From Hydrogenophaga aromaticivorans (GTDB taxonomy: Bacteria > Pseudomonadota > Gammaproteobacteria > Burkholderiales > Burkholderiaceae_C): a stretch of 64,000 bases of DNA. Where the stretch lies: contig NZ_VYGV01000024.1 of the NCBI RefSeq assembly GCF_013387465.1, positions 1,068 through 65,067 on the forward strand, read 5' to 3'. Made by a program: the position numbers and the translations under genes. Positions 42,669-50,565 of this stretch are shown here, piece by piece. Numbering within the stretch: position 1 is the first letter of the stretch; every line of letters starts with the position of its first letter. The notes beneath the pieces were generated by a model. The model was not told where the DNA came from and searched no databases. It saw nothing but the letters and a program-made list of their open reading frames with translations.

Positions 42669-43517
42669 TCAGCCGCGTTTCTGGATCGTCCCGCTGAAGA
42701 AGCGCTCACGCATGCGCCTGGCGGTGCGCCACAGAATGGGGGGAGCAAAGTCCTGACCCATACGCCAAAAGACGCCTTTGAATTCCTCGGTGGGACGTGC
42801 CTTGAAAATGGTGGTGTGGATACCGTCGGCTTCACCCTTGGGCCGACCATTGGTGTAGAAATAGAGCGCCAACGATTTGCGCGTCATGTCTTCGGGGCAA
42901 TTCAGGGGATCGGGGTGCCCGTGAAAGGATTCGCTGGTGGTGGAAAAGATGGCCAACCGGTTGAAAACCGGCAGGATCTTGTCACCGCAGAACGACGTGT
43001 CCTTGTTCCACAACTCCAGATTGCCGCCGTATTCCTCTTTCCAGTCCTTGTTCAAATACAGCAGGATGTTGACGCGCCGGTCCAGAAAGGTGGCGTCGTG
43101 GTGATTGAAGTCGGCGTGGAGTTTGAGCAGACCACCGCGGCGGATCTGGTGCAAACCACCACCACGCAATGCCGGATCGGGAATCAGGTTCGGAATGCCC
43201 GTGACCTTTTCCAGAAACCGCAGGAAGGGCAGTGAATGCAGCTGGTAGAACAAGTTGCGGGTCACCGGTCCGAACTTCGACTCATCGGCGCAAACCAGCT
43301 TGATTTCGGTCTGGCGGTTGTAGTTGTGCCAGTCAATATCACCCGGCTGGGGAAACTCCTTCAGCACGGCGTCTGCCACGTCTTCGGGCAAAAAATTGTC
43401 GAATGCGATATGGGGAAAAGGAGACCCCTGTTTGTATTTGACCGCGCCCTCTGTCGCCAGGGCGGCGTATTTCGGGTCATCAAAAATGAACCGATTGGTC
43501 AGTCCTTTGGCCGGCAT
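42669..43517 (-). CDS. 2OG-Fe(II) oxygenase superfamily protein (PF13640 type)
   Basis: A 282-residue dioxygenase of the prolyl/lysyl-hydroxylase-like group. Iron ligands are H-x-D in LLKLHADFNHHD and the distal His in SFHGHPDPL; the RKSLALYFYT arginine would bind 2-oxoglutarate. The central segment RRVNILLYLNKDWKEEYGG is typical of this superfamily. The start at 43517 is fixed by GAGGAGCACACA. The substrate is unknown; bacterial relatives act on proteins or surface sugars. A PmrA-type box with a -10-like TACATT stands upstream, so the adjacent two-component system probably regulates it. Confidence 0.83.
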   Translation of the reverse strand: MPAKGLTNRFIFDDPKYAALATEGAVKYKQGSPFPHIAFDNFLPEDVADAVLKEFPQPGDIDWHNYNRQTEIKLVCADESKFGPVTRNLFYQLHSLPFLRFLEKVTGIPNLIPDPALRGGGLHQIRRGGLLKLHADFNHHDATFLDRRVNILLYLNKDWKEEYGGNLELWNKDTSFCGDKILPVFNRLAIFSTTSESFHGHPDPLNCPEDMTRKSLALYFYTNGRPKGEADGIHTTIFKARPTEEFKGVFWRMGQDFAPPILWRTARRMRERFFSGTIQKRG

Positions 43518-43650
43518 TGTGTGCTCCTCGACACCTGTTCGTGAATACTTCGTGCCGCGAGCCATCACACGATCTGCATCCATCACACCTCCACGTGAAT
43601 GGAACGCATGTGCCCCCTCGCAGCCAGCCTGAAAATGTAAAGAATCGCCA

Positions 43651-43667
43651 CTTAAGAATCACTTAAG
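43651..43667 (-). promoter_or_regulatory. PmrA/QseB-type box upstream of the 2OG oxygenase gene
   Basis: CTTAAG-AATCA-CTTAAG is an exact match to the CTTAA(T/G)-N5-CTTAA(T/G) box of PmrA/BasR regulators. On the minus strand a TACATT -10-like element follows 11 bases after the box, as in PmrA-activated promoters lacking a -35. It lies about 135 bases before the 2OG oxygenase start. Confidence 0.7.
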
Positions 43668-43761
43668 ACAACGCGGCAACTGGGGGGGTTGCACACTGGC
43701 TGCTTCGGGACACCCCGGGGGAAACGGCGATCGCAACACGCCGCGAGGGGAAGCGGTTGCC

Positions 43762-44856
43762 TCAAACCAACCGCAGCATCGCCACCGGCGGCAGGTCGTT
43801 CGACACCGCCGTCCAATGTTCACCCGCGTCTGCGCTGATCCACAGGCCGCCCGTGGTCGAGGCCATGGCCAGGGTCTGACCGTCAGCGCTCACGTCCAAC
43901 CCGTGGCGGTAGACCAGGTGGTAGGCGTGGCTCTGAGGCAGGCCGCTGGAGAAAGTCTGGAAGCGGGCACCGCCGTCGTCAGTGCGGTTCACCACCATGC
44001 GCCCGTCCACCGGGATGCGGCAGGCATCGGCCTGCGCCGGCACGAACCAGGCGCGCTGCGGGTTGTGCGGGTCGCAGGCCACGGCGAAGCCAAAGCCCGA
44101 AGGCGCCGGTGCGGTGATGCCGATCCACCGCTGGCCACCGTCGTCCGAACGGTAGATGCCGCAGTGGTGCTGCAGCCACAACACATCGGGGTTGGCCGCG
44201 CACTGCACCATGCAATGCGGGTCCTGCGCGTTGCCATCGTCGGCGTTCTCGGGCGGCAGGTAGTCGGCCTTCATGCCACTGGCGGTGAGGGTCCAGCTTT
44301 CGCCGCCATCGCGGGTCTGCCAGACACCGCCACAGGACACGGCCAACGTCACATGGCGCGAATCCCTCGGGTCCACGACGATGGAGTGGATACCCGCGTG
44401 GTCGTAACCGCCGCCCATCCAGTCGCGGCGCCTAGGCTGCTCCCACAGCGGGGTGTTGAGCGACCAGCTGGCGCCGGCGTCATGGGAGCGGAACAGCCCG
44501 GCCGGGATGCAGCCGGCCCAGAGCGTGCCGGGCTGGTCGGGTCCGCCTGCCGCGAGTGCCCAGATCAGGTCCACGCTCCAGGGCGTGGTGTCATCGGCCC
44601 AGGGGCCTTCGGTGGGTTTCGGCGGAAAAGCGGGAGCGGCAACTTCCTGCCAAGTCTGACCGCGGTCGGTGCTGCGGTGCAGCTTGACGCCGAAATGGCC
44701 CAGGCGCAACGCCGCGGTCCAGGCGCCGTCGCGCGCATCGGCCAGCACGGCGGTGACCGGTTCGCCGGGAAAGTGGTGGGCGGCGATGGCCCAGTCCGTG
44801 CCCGCACCGTGCAACACGAACAGGCCCTTGCGGGTGGCGAGCAACAGCGTCTGCAT
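43762..44856 (-). CDS. BNR/Asp-box repeat protein (sialidase-like beta-propeller)
   Basis: A 364-residue beta-propeller protein with several Asp-box repeats: HRSTDRGQTW, FRSHDAGASW, WQTRDGGESW, YRSDDGGQRW and WISADAGEHW. The repeats share the S-x-D-x-G-x-x-W signature of sialidases and VPS10/WD40-like exo-glycosidases. Sialidase catalytic residues (Arg triad, Tyr/Glu pair) are not obvious, so hydrolase activity should not be assumed. There is no signal peptide; it starts MQTLLLATRKGLFVL after CAGGAGATCGAG. Just upstream in the same direction is a MoaD-like gene (28 bases apart), which suggests a functional pair. Confidence 0.82.
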   Translation of the reverse strand: MQTLLLATRKGLFVLHGAGTDWAIAAHHFPGEPVTAVLADARDGAWTAALRLGHFGVKLHRSTDRGQTWQEVAAPAFPPKPTEGPWADDTTPWSVDLIWALAAGGPDQPGTLWAGCIPAGLFRSHDAGASWSLNTPLWEQPRRRDWMGGGYDHAGIHSIVVDPRDSRHVTLAVSCGGVWQTRDGGESWTLTASGMKADYLPPENADDGNAQDPHCMVQCAANPDVLWLQHHCGIYRSDDGGQRWIGITAPAPSGFGFAVACDPHNPQRAWFVPAQADACRIPVDGRMVVNRTDDGGARFQTFSSGLPQSHAYHLVYRHGLDVSADGQTLAMASTTGGLWISADAGEHWTAVSNDLPPVAMLRLV

Positions 44857-44884
44857 CTCGATCTCCTGGCATGGGTGGAGGGGT

Positions 44885-45154
44885 TCAGCCGCCGCTCAGC
44901 GCCTGGACCACCAGCACCCGGTCGCCCGCGGCCAACGGCTGGTTCAACACGGCGCGGTCCCTCACCATCTGACGGTTGACGAACACCGCCACGTGTTTGC
45001 GCACCGCGCGCTGGTCATCGAACACGTAGTGCGCCAGCTCGGGTGCGGCGAGCAGTGCCGCTTCCAGCACTTCGCGCAGTGCGCCGGGAGCGACGAGCTG
45101 GGGCGCGCAGTCCACATGGCGGCGCAGGGTGGGGGCAAATTCGACCGTGACCAT
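44885..45154 (-). CDS. MoaD/ThiS-family ubiquitin-like sulfur-carrier protein
   Basis: A small protein (89 residues from the ATG at 45154) with the beta-grasp pattern of MoaD/ThiS: MVTVEFAPTLRRHV, LREVLEAALLAAPEL, VAVFVNRQMV and the final LAAGDRVLVVQALSGG. The C-terminal Gly-Gly is exposed at the very end, as needed for adenylation and thiocarboxylation by an E1-like enzyme. No ThiF/MoeB-type gene is close. A GTG at 45208 could extend it by 18 residues. Its constant neighbour here is the BNR propeller gene. The role may be sulfur transfer or protein modification; unproven. Confidence 0.78.
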   Translation of the reverse strand: MVTVEFAPTLRRHVDCAPQLVAPGALREVLEAALLAAPELAHYVFDDQRAVRKHVAVFVNRQMVRDRAVLNQPLAAGDRVLVVQALSGG

Positions 45155-45256
45155 GGCGATGAACGGCCCGCCAGTTTCCGGCAGGCACGTGCCCGGCGCA
45201 AGCGCCACCCCGGCGCGCTCAGGGTTGTCGCGCGGATGGCCCGGCGGCGCGGCAGA

Positions 45257-45640
45257 TCAACCGCGCACGAACAGCGTCACCAGCGGTTGATCGCCCACCT
45301 GGCGGCTCCAGTGCCCGTGCACCGCGGGGTTGAAGGTCGCGCCTTCGGGCAGGGTGTCAGCCGAATAGAAATGATCGCCCGGGCCGAAGGTGCGCGAGCT
45401 GCCGTCCTGCAGACCGATCTCCATCTGCCCGCGCAGCACGAACAGCCACTGCGGTGCGCCGGTGCAATGGAACTGGCTGCGAAAGCCCACCGGACTCTCG
45501 CGCAGCTGAAAACCTTCCGAGGACATCAGCGGCGACAGGCGGGCCGCGGGCGAGCCCTCGCTCAAGGCCACGGTCTCTTCGCGGAATCGCGCGCGGCCAT
45601 CGGTGTCGGTGAACAACACCACTTTGTTGAACGTGCTCAT
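45257..45640 (-). CDS. Small cupin-domain protein
   Basis: A 127-residue single-cupin protein. The beta-barrel motifs are FRSQFHCTGAPQWLFVLRGQ with GLQDGSSRTFGPGDHFYS for motif 1, and NPAVHGHWSRQVG in motif 2. Few of the usual metal-binding histidines are conserved, so it may bind a ligand without metal. The start at 45640 follows CAGGAGACCC. It lies upstream of the MoaD-like gene in the same direction with about 100 bases between. Function unknown. Confidence 0.72.
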   Translation of the reverse strand: MSTFNKVVLFTDTDGRARFREETVALSEGSPAARLSPLMSSEGFQLRESPVGFRSQFHCTGAPQWLFVLRGQMEIGLQDGSSRTFGPGDHFYSADTLPEGATFNPAVHGHWSRQVGDQPLVTLFVRG

Positions 45641-45776
45641 GGGTCTCCTGGGTTGTGCCGTTGGTTGGCCCCGGTTTGTACCAGATGGCCCACGGCCCTT
45701 CGATGGCCATCGCACACAGAAAAGCGGCCTGGCAACACGAAGGTCACCAGGCCGCCATCGCGGGATCCGACGGGGA

Positions 45777-46409
45777 TCAGTTCATCGACGAGACAGGGTA
45801 ACGGCCGGGGTTCAGATCCTTGAGCGTCTGGCCACTCTCCGAGTTGGCCATCACGTCGCCATTGCGTTGCGCTTCGCGCAGCTCGGCACGCACCTGCTCG
45901 CGGGTCTTGCCCTGGGCCACAGCGGTGTTGGCATAACGGCCGGGGTTCAGGTCTTTGGCGGTCTGGCCGGTTTCCGAGTTGGCCACCACCTCACCACGGG
46001 CCTGGGCTTCGCTCAGTTCGACCTTGACCTGGTCGCGGGTCTTCGCGGCGGCCACGGCGCGGTCCGGGAAGTTCTGGGGCGCCACTTCAGCCAACGTCTG
46101 ACCGGTTTCGCTGTTGGCCACGACGTCGCCGTTGCGCTGGGCCGCCAGCAGCTCGGCCTGCACCTGGGCGCGGGTCTTGGCCTGCACGGCCACTGCAGGG
46201 TAGGCGCCCGGGTTCAACTGGCGCAGGGTCTGGCCCGTCTCGCCGTTGGCCAGCAGGTCGCCATTGCGCTGGGCGTCCAGGTATTCGGCGCGGACCTGTT
46301 CACGGGTCTTGGCATCGGCCGGGTCGGCGGCAAGGGCGTGGCCGGCGCTCAGGGCAGCGATGGCGAGGGCGACGGAGGAGAGAACGGTGGAGCGGTTTGC
46401 GAATTTCAT
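45777..46409 (-). CDS. Exported protein with four DUF4148 repeats
   Basis: A 210-residue exported protein: signal peptide (SSVALAIAALSAGHALA, cleavage about residue 28), then four repeats of 44-45 residues beginning at about residues 34, 78, 123 and 168. Each repeat has KTRxQVxxEL.xAQRNGDV.AN and SETGQTL. DUF4148 proteins usually have one such unit in a ~100-residue protein and are abundant in Burkholderiales, so this is an expanded form. Function unknown, probably periplasmic. The ATG at 46409 follows GAAAGGAAACGCACC. It is divergent from the LysR regulator gene, which may control it. Confidence 0.82.
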   Translation of the reverse strand: MKFANRSTVLSSVALAIAALSAGHALAADPADAKTREQVRAEYLDAQRNGDLLANGETGQTLRQLNPGAYPAVAVQAKTRAQVQAELLAAQRNGDVVANSETGQTLAEVAPQNFPDRAVAAAKTRDQVKVELSEAQARGEVVANSETGQTAKDLNPGRYANTAVAQGKTREQVRAELREAQRNGDVMANSESGQTLKDLNPGRYPVSSMN

Positions 46410-46598
46410 GGTGCGTTTCCTTTCGGGGGAGTGAAAAAGTGGGTGACGGATGGATCGTGCCGGGCCGCCCCTGGGGTGTCTTCTCAGCGAGGTTTCGCTG
46501 TTTTTCGGTTTGTTTCGTTGCCGTTGACAGTTCAGAAACACCGGTCAGGTCGGTTGGGCTTCGTAGCGGTTTAAGGGGTTGTTTCGCTGCGATGGGTG

Positions 46599-46610
46599 AA
46601 CTTTAAAGTT
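46599..46610. promoter_or_regulatory. Palindrome in the divergent DUF4148/LysR promoter region
   Basis: AACTTTAAAGTT is a perfect 12-bp palindrome in an AT-rich part of the 290-base divergent region, about 90 bases before the LysR start. It is a candidate regulator-binding site. The same region has several TTTCGTTG/TTTCGCTG repeats. Confidence 0.3.
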
Positions 46611-46699
46611 TCTGTTTCCAAAGAAAAATCACCATATCAACGTCAATCTATTTCGTTTTCAGCAACAATAAAGCCATTGAATCTCTGGAGCGCCACCTC

Positions 46700-47632
46700 A
46701 TGGACCGTCTGACTTCGATGCGTGTTTTCCTGCGGGTGATCGACGAAGGCAGCTTCGCGGCCGCGGCCCGGGCACTGGACATGTCGCCCGCGGTGGTGAC
46801 CCGCCTGGTCGCCGATCTCGAAGACCACCTGGGCACGCGCCTGCTGCACCGCACCACCCGGCGCCAGTCGCTCACCGAAGCCGGCGAGCAGTACCTGCAG
46901 CGGGTGCGCCACATCCTGCAGGACCTGGACGAAGCGGACGCCGTGGTCAGCTCGCACACCCACACGCTCTCGGGTGTTCTGCGCATCCTCGCGCCCCCTG
47001 TGCTCGCCACCTACGTGCTCGCGCCGCTGATCACGGGCTTCCGCCAGGCTTACCCGGACATCCGGCTCGACATCGAGGTCGAGTCGCACCGTGATCCACC
47101 GATCGAAGATTTCGACATCACCCTGCTCGGCGCCAGCGATGGCTTTGACGGCGATGTGATCGCGCGCAAGGTGATCAGTACCGAGGCCATCCTGGTCGCT
47201 TCACCGGCCTACCTGGCACGTCGCGGCGTGCCACAGACACCGGCCGACCTGCAACAGCACGACTGCCTGCGCATCAAACCCGATGGCCTGCGCAGCCGCT
47301 ACTGGCGCCTGTTCCGCTCCGACGACGAGAACGAGCAGGTCGAGCTGGATGTGACGCCTGTGCTTTGGGCCAACCACACCGACACCCTGCAGCGCGCCGC
47401 GCTCGACGGTGCGGGCATCACCGGCGCCACGGTGGAAATCGCCGCCCCGCACCTCGCCAGTGGCGCCCTGGTGCGCGTGCTTCGTCCCTGGATTGCCGGC
47501 CGCTACACGCTCTACGCGGCCTTGCCCAGCCGCAAGTTCATGCCGCAGCGCACGCGGGTGTTTCTCGACTACCTGACCGAGCAGACCCGGCTCGGTGTGG
47601 CCCAGGCGCTGAGCGCCTGCGAGCGCTGCTGA
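46700..47632 (+). CDS. LysR-family transcriptional regulator
   Basis: A 310-residue LTTR: N-terminal HTH in MRVFLRVIDEGSFAAAARAL and MSPAVVTRLVADLEDHLGTR, then RTTRRQSLTEAGEQYLQRV, and a C-terminal two-lobed binding domain (VLRILAPPVLATYVLAPLIT, then DFDITLLGASDGFDGDVIAR). The subgroup with MDRLTSMRVFLRV includes CrgA/AaeR-like regulators. Ribosome site CTGGAG precedes the ATG at 46700. It is divergent from the DUF4148-repeat gene, its likely target; the inducer is unknown. Confidence 0.9.
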   Translation: MDRLTSMRVFLRVIDEGSFAAAARALDMSPAVVTRLVADLEDHLGTRLLHRTTRRQSLTEAGEQYLQRVRHILQDLDEADAVVSSHTHTLSGVLRILAPPVLATYVLAPLITGFRQAYPDIRLDIEVESHRDPPIEDFDITLLGASDGFDGDVIARKVISTEAILVASPAYLARRGVPQTPADLQQHDCLRIKPDGLRSRYWRLFRSDDENEQVELDVTPVLWANHTDTLQRAALDGAGITGATVEIAAPHLASGALVRVLRPWIAGRYTLYAALPSRKFMPQRTRVFLDYLTEQTRLGVAQALSACERC

Positions 47633-47735
47633 GCGGCACGCGCGCACACGCTGTTACACAAAACCCGGGGCACGCCAACCCCGTCGGGCGTGGTTCTTCG
47701 TTTCAGTGGGCTCCACCTTTTTTTCAGGAGCCTCC

Positions 47736-48635
47736 ATGACCCCCCATCGCCCAGCCCTGCGCCGCCTGGTCCTGCCCGCGTTCGCGGCCCTCTCCCTCTT
47801 CAGCGCCCTGCCCGCCCACGCCCTGGGGCGGCTGAGCGACATCCAGGTCATCGACCGCGACAGCGGCGAAACCCTGCCGGTCTACCAGCACCGCGGCGAA
47901 CACTGGGTGGCCGGGCGACCCGGCGCGCGCTACGCCGTGGCCCTGCGCAACGCCACGCACGGCCGCGTGCTCGGGGTCGTGTCGGTGGACGGCGTCAACG
48001 TCGTCTCGGGCGAAACCGCCGCCTGGCACCAGACCGGCTACGTGCTGAGCCCCGGGCAGCGCTACGAGATCACCGGCTGGCGCAAGAGCGACGCCGAGGT
48101 CGCCGCTTTCCACTTCACCGCGGCCCCCGCGTCCTACGCCGCGCGCACCGGCCGTCCGGCGCAGGTGGGCGTGATCGGCGTGGCCGTGTTCCGCGAAAAG
48201 ACGCCGCCCCCGCCGGTCATCGCACCTCAACCCGAGCCCTACAGCCAGTCATATCCATCACGCGAACGCCTGTCCGACGCCGAATCGGCAGCGGACTTCA
48301 AAGGCCGCGCCGAGGCGGCAGGGGCCCCGGCACCTGCCGCCTCGGCCGACAGCGCCAACGCGATGGCCCGTGAAGCCGCGCCGGCTTTGCGCCGCATGGC
48401 CCCGGCCAGCCCGGCACCCCGCCTGGGCACCGGTCACGGCGAGCGCGAAGGCTCGTGGGTGGGCCACACCAGCTTCGAGCGCCGCAGCGAACGGCCCGAC
48501 GAACTGATCCGCATCCGCTACGACAGCCGCGAAAACCTGATTGCCATGGGCATCCTGCCGACCACGGCCGTGCCCCCGCGGCCCAACCCGTTTCCCGGTG
48601 CACCCCACCCTGGCTACGCGCCCGACCCTTACTGA
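47736..48635 (+). CDS. Secreted protein, paralogue A of a two-member family
   Basis: A 299-residue exported protein with a signal peptide ending SALPAHA (residue ~29). It is clearly homologous to the protein at 52230-53036: shared parts are GARYAVALRNATHGRVLGVV, SVDGVNVVSGETAAW, GYVLSPGQRYEITGWRKS, SYAARTGRPAQVGVIGVAVF, and a C-terminal block ERRSERPDELIRIRYDSREN LIAMG ending PDPY. The first ~150 residues look like a beta-rich domain; a Pro/Ala-rich linker (residues ~165-225) follows. No described function is known to me. The start at 47736 follows CAGGAGCCTCC. A copy of the palindromic repeat lies at its 3' end. Confidence 0.75.
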   Translation: MTPHRPALRRLVLPAFAALSLFSALPAHALGRLSDIQVIDRDSGETLPVYQHRGEHWVAGRPGARYAVALRNATHGRVLGVVSVDGVNVVSGETAAWHQTGYVLSPGQRYEITGWRKSDAEVAAFHFTAAPASYAARTGRPAQVGVIGVAVFREKTPPPPVIAPQPEPYSQSYPSRERLSDAESAADFKGRAEAAGAPAPAASADSANAMAREAAPALRRMAPASPAPRLGTGHGEREGSWVGHTSFERRSERPDELIRIRYDSRENLIAMGILPTTAVPPRPNPFPGAPHPGYAPDPY

Positions 48636-48640
48636 AATGA

Positions 48641-48805
48641 ACACCCCCGCCGCGCTTCGCGCGACCCCCTCCAAGGGGCTGAGGGCTGCGGCTCCAAGCC
48701 TGCCTGCGCAGGCTTGGACAGCCCGAAGAGGCTGCGACTCTGGCGCAGCCGGGGCCTACAAGGCACACCAGCCGTCTGGCAAAGCCAGCCCGGCGGTGTC
48801 TCTTG
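48641..48805 (+). repeat. Palindromic intergenic repeat, copy 2 (with internal insertion)
   Basis: It begins with the family opening CACCCCCGCCGCGCTTCGCG and ends with GTCTGGCAAAGCCAGCC, but about 75 extra bases separate the halves. The extra part includes a perfect 10-bp hairpin, TCCAAGCCTG (48693-48702) with CAGGCTTGGA (48709-48718). It follows paralogue A and precedes the ECF sigma gene. Confidence 0.75.
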
Positions 48806-48913
48806 GTTGAACCGTTTCATGCGCTGCGGATCACGCTCCGGCATGTTGGATCACCTGGTACAGAAGCGCATGGCAGGCCGCACGCTGCGCGCCCGCTCGC
48901 CATAATCCACCGC

Positions 48914-49489
48914 ATGTCCGCGGTGAATGCGCCCTCTGATGAGCAGCTCATGTTGGCCTTTGCGGCCGGAGACGCGCGCGCCTTCGAAACCCTCTACGAC
49001 CGCCACGCCCTGCCGGTGTGGCGCTTCGTGATGCGCAGCGTGAACGACAAGGCCCTGGCCGACGATCTGGTGCAGGACGTGTGGTTCAGCCTGGCGCGGC
49101 AGGCGCCGGCCTATGAAGTGCGCGCCCGCTGGCGGACCTGGCTGTTCACCCTCGCCCACCACCGGCTGGTGGACCACTGGCGCACGCACAAGCACCACGC
49201 CAGCCTCGATGCGGCCACCGAAGACGGCGCCAGCCTGGCCGACACGCTGGCGGCCGAATCCGGCTTCGGCCCCGAGCGCCGGCTGACCTCGCGCGAGCAG
49301 GCGCAGGCGCTGCTGGACGCGCTCGCCGCGCTGCCCGCCAACCAGCGCGAGGCCTTCCTGCTGCAGGCCGAAGGCGGCCTGAGCCTGGCCGAGATCGCAC
49401 AGACCACCGGCGTGAGCCCCGAAACGGCCAAGAGCCGCCTGCGCTATGCCCGCGCCCGCCTGCGCGAAACCCTGGAGGCGCATGCATGA
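48914..49489 (+). CDS. ECF-type RNA polymerase sigma factor
   Basis: A 191-residue sigma-70 family factor. Region 2 is seen in AFETLYDRHALPVWRFVMRS and ALADDLVQDVWFSL, with WRTWLFTLAHHRLVDHWR; region 4 is in LLDALAALPANQREAFLLQA and LSLAEIAQTTGVSPETAKSR. The next gene starts within its stop codon (ATGA) and encodes a membrane protein with the layout of an anti-sigma factor. No clear Shine-Dalgarno precedes the ATG at 48914, and CATAAT at 48901-48906 could be a -10 box so close that the message would be nearly leaderless. Confidence 0.88.
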   Translation: MSAVNAPSDEQLMLAFAAGDARAFETLYDRHALPVWRFVMRSVNDKALADDLVQDVWFSLARQAPAYEVRARWRTWLFTLAHHRLVDHWRTHKHHASLDAATEDGASLADTLAAESGFGPERRLTSREQAQALLDALAALPANQREAFLLQAEGGLSLAEIAQTTGVSPETAKSRLRYARARLRETLEAHA

Positions 49490-50541
49490 ACCGTTTTCCC
49501 CCACCGCCCAGCGGACCCGACGACGGCGGCGAAGACCGGCTGCTGCGCCGCTACCACGAAGCCAATGCGCTCGACGACGCGCGTCCCGGTCCCGCGCTGC
49601 GCGAGGCCGTGCTGGCCCATGCGCGCAGCGTGGCCGCCGCGCAGAAAGACGGGGCTTCTTCCAAAGGCCGCCAGCCCGCCAGCAACGACCCTTCGTGGAC
49701 CCTGCGCGCCCTGGGCAGCCTGGCCGTGCTCGGCCTCGTGGGTCTGCTCGTGCTGCAGTTCGACCGCGGGTCGCCCGAGGAGCGCGAGGCCGCGTTCGGC
49801 GCACCTCCAGCGCCGGCTGCCACAAGACCAGCACCCGCCGCTGCGACAGACAGCCGGCCCGCGGGTGAACCGGCTGCAGGCCCGACGGACAGCCGCGAGG
49901 CGGGCGCAGCCCCATCGCTGAAAACCCTGCCCGCGCCACCGCCCGTTCCCGATGTCGCCCGGGAAGCCGCGGCCGCGGCCACGCCGCCATCCGCCAAGGT
50001 CCGGCCAACGGCACCACAGCGACCGGCGGAGCCCGCTGCCGGCCCGGCACCAACACCCGTGGCAACTGACTCGGCAGGCGCTTCGATGGCCGGTGCACCG
50101 GCAGCGCCAGCCGCGGCTCCGTACGCCGAGCGGGCGGCACCCGGCGCCCTGACCCAGGTGGCCCCGGATTCGTCGAACGCCGATGCAGCCGTGGCACCCG
50201 CCGCCCGGGAACCGGCCCGCAACGCAGCGACGCTGCGCCGGGAAGCGCCTGCGGCCGACCGCGCTCGATCAGCGGCCGCCCTGCCACCCCTGCTCGCGGC
50301 CACCGCGCAGGGGGATCCTGGTGCCGTGCGCCGCCTGCTCGCCACAGGCACCGATGTCAACACCCGCGATGCCACAGGACGCACGGCCCTCATGCTCGCG
50401 GCGCAGCGCGGCGATGCGGCATTGATCCGATTGTTGCTGGTTGCGGGCGCCGAGCCTGCGCTGCGCGACAGGGAGGGTCTGAGCGCCAGCGACCACGCCA
50501 CGCAAACCGGTCAGACAGCGGTGCTGCCACTGCTGCGTTAG
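49486..50541 (+). CDS. Membrane anti-sigma-like protein with C-terminal ankyrin repeats
   Basis: A 351-residue protein. The N-terminal ~70 residues are cytoplasmic and helical (LLRRYHEANALDDARPGPAL, REAVLAHARSVAAAQ), as expected for an anti-sigma domain. One TM helix follows (LRALGSLAVLGLVGLLVLQF, ~residues 74-93). A Pro/Ala-rich linker of ~160 residues leads to two or three ankyrin repeats (ATAQGDPGAVRRLLATGTDV, GRTALMLAAQRGDAALIRLL, then GLSASDHATQTGQ) that would be periplasmic. Coupling to the sigma gene by ATGA supports an anti-sigma role. Ankyrin repeats as the sensor part of such a protein are unusual. Confidence 0.75.
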   Translation: MNRFPPPPSGPDDGGEDRLLRRYHEANALDDARPGPALREAVLAHARSVAAAQKDGASSKGRQPASNDPSWTLRALGSLAVLGLVGLLVLQFDRGSPEEREAAFGAPPAPAATRPAPAAATDSRPAGEPAAGPTDSREAGAAPSLKTLPAPPPVPDVAREAAAAATPPSAKVRPTAPQRPAEPAAGPAPTPVATDSAGASMAGAPAAPAAAPYAERAAPGALTQVAPDSSNADAAVAPAAREPARNAATLRREAPAADRARSAAALPPLLAATAQGDPGAVRRLLATGTDVNTRDATGRTALMLAAQRGDAALIRLLLVAGAEPALRDREGLSASDHATQTGQTAVLPLLR

Positions 50542-50565
50542 ACCCGCGCGGTTTTCAGCGCGGGT
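50542..50565. terminator. Hairpin between convergent ankyrin and dehydrogenase genes
   Basis: ACCCGCGC (50542-50549) and GCGCGGGT (50558-50565) form a perfect 8-bp stem with an eight-base loop GGTTTTCA. The stop codon of the dehydrogenase gene lies partly in the loop. It is placed to serve both convergent transcripts, though no T run follows. Confidence 0.5.

Noticed and set aside
43762-44856. Assignment of the BNR protein as an active sialidase
   Set aside because: Asp boxes are present but the catalytic Arg triad and Tyr/Glu pair are not evident, and there is no signal peptide.
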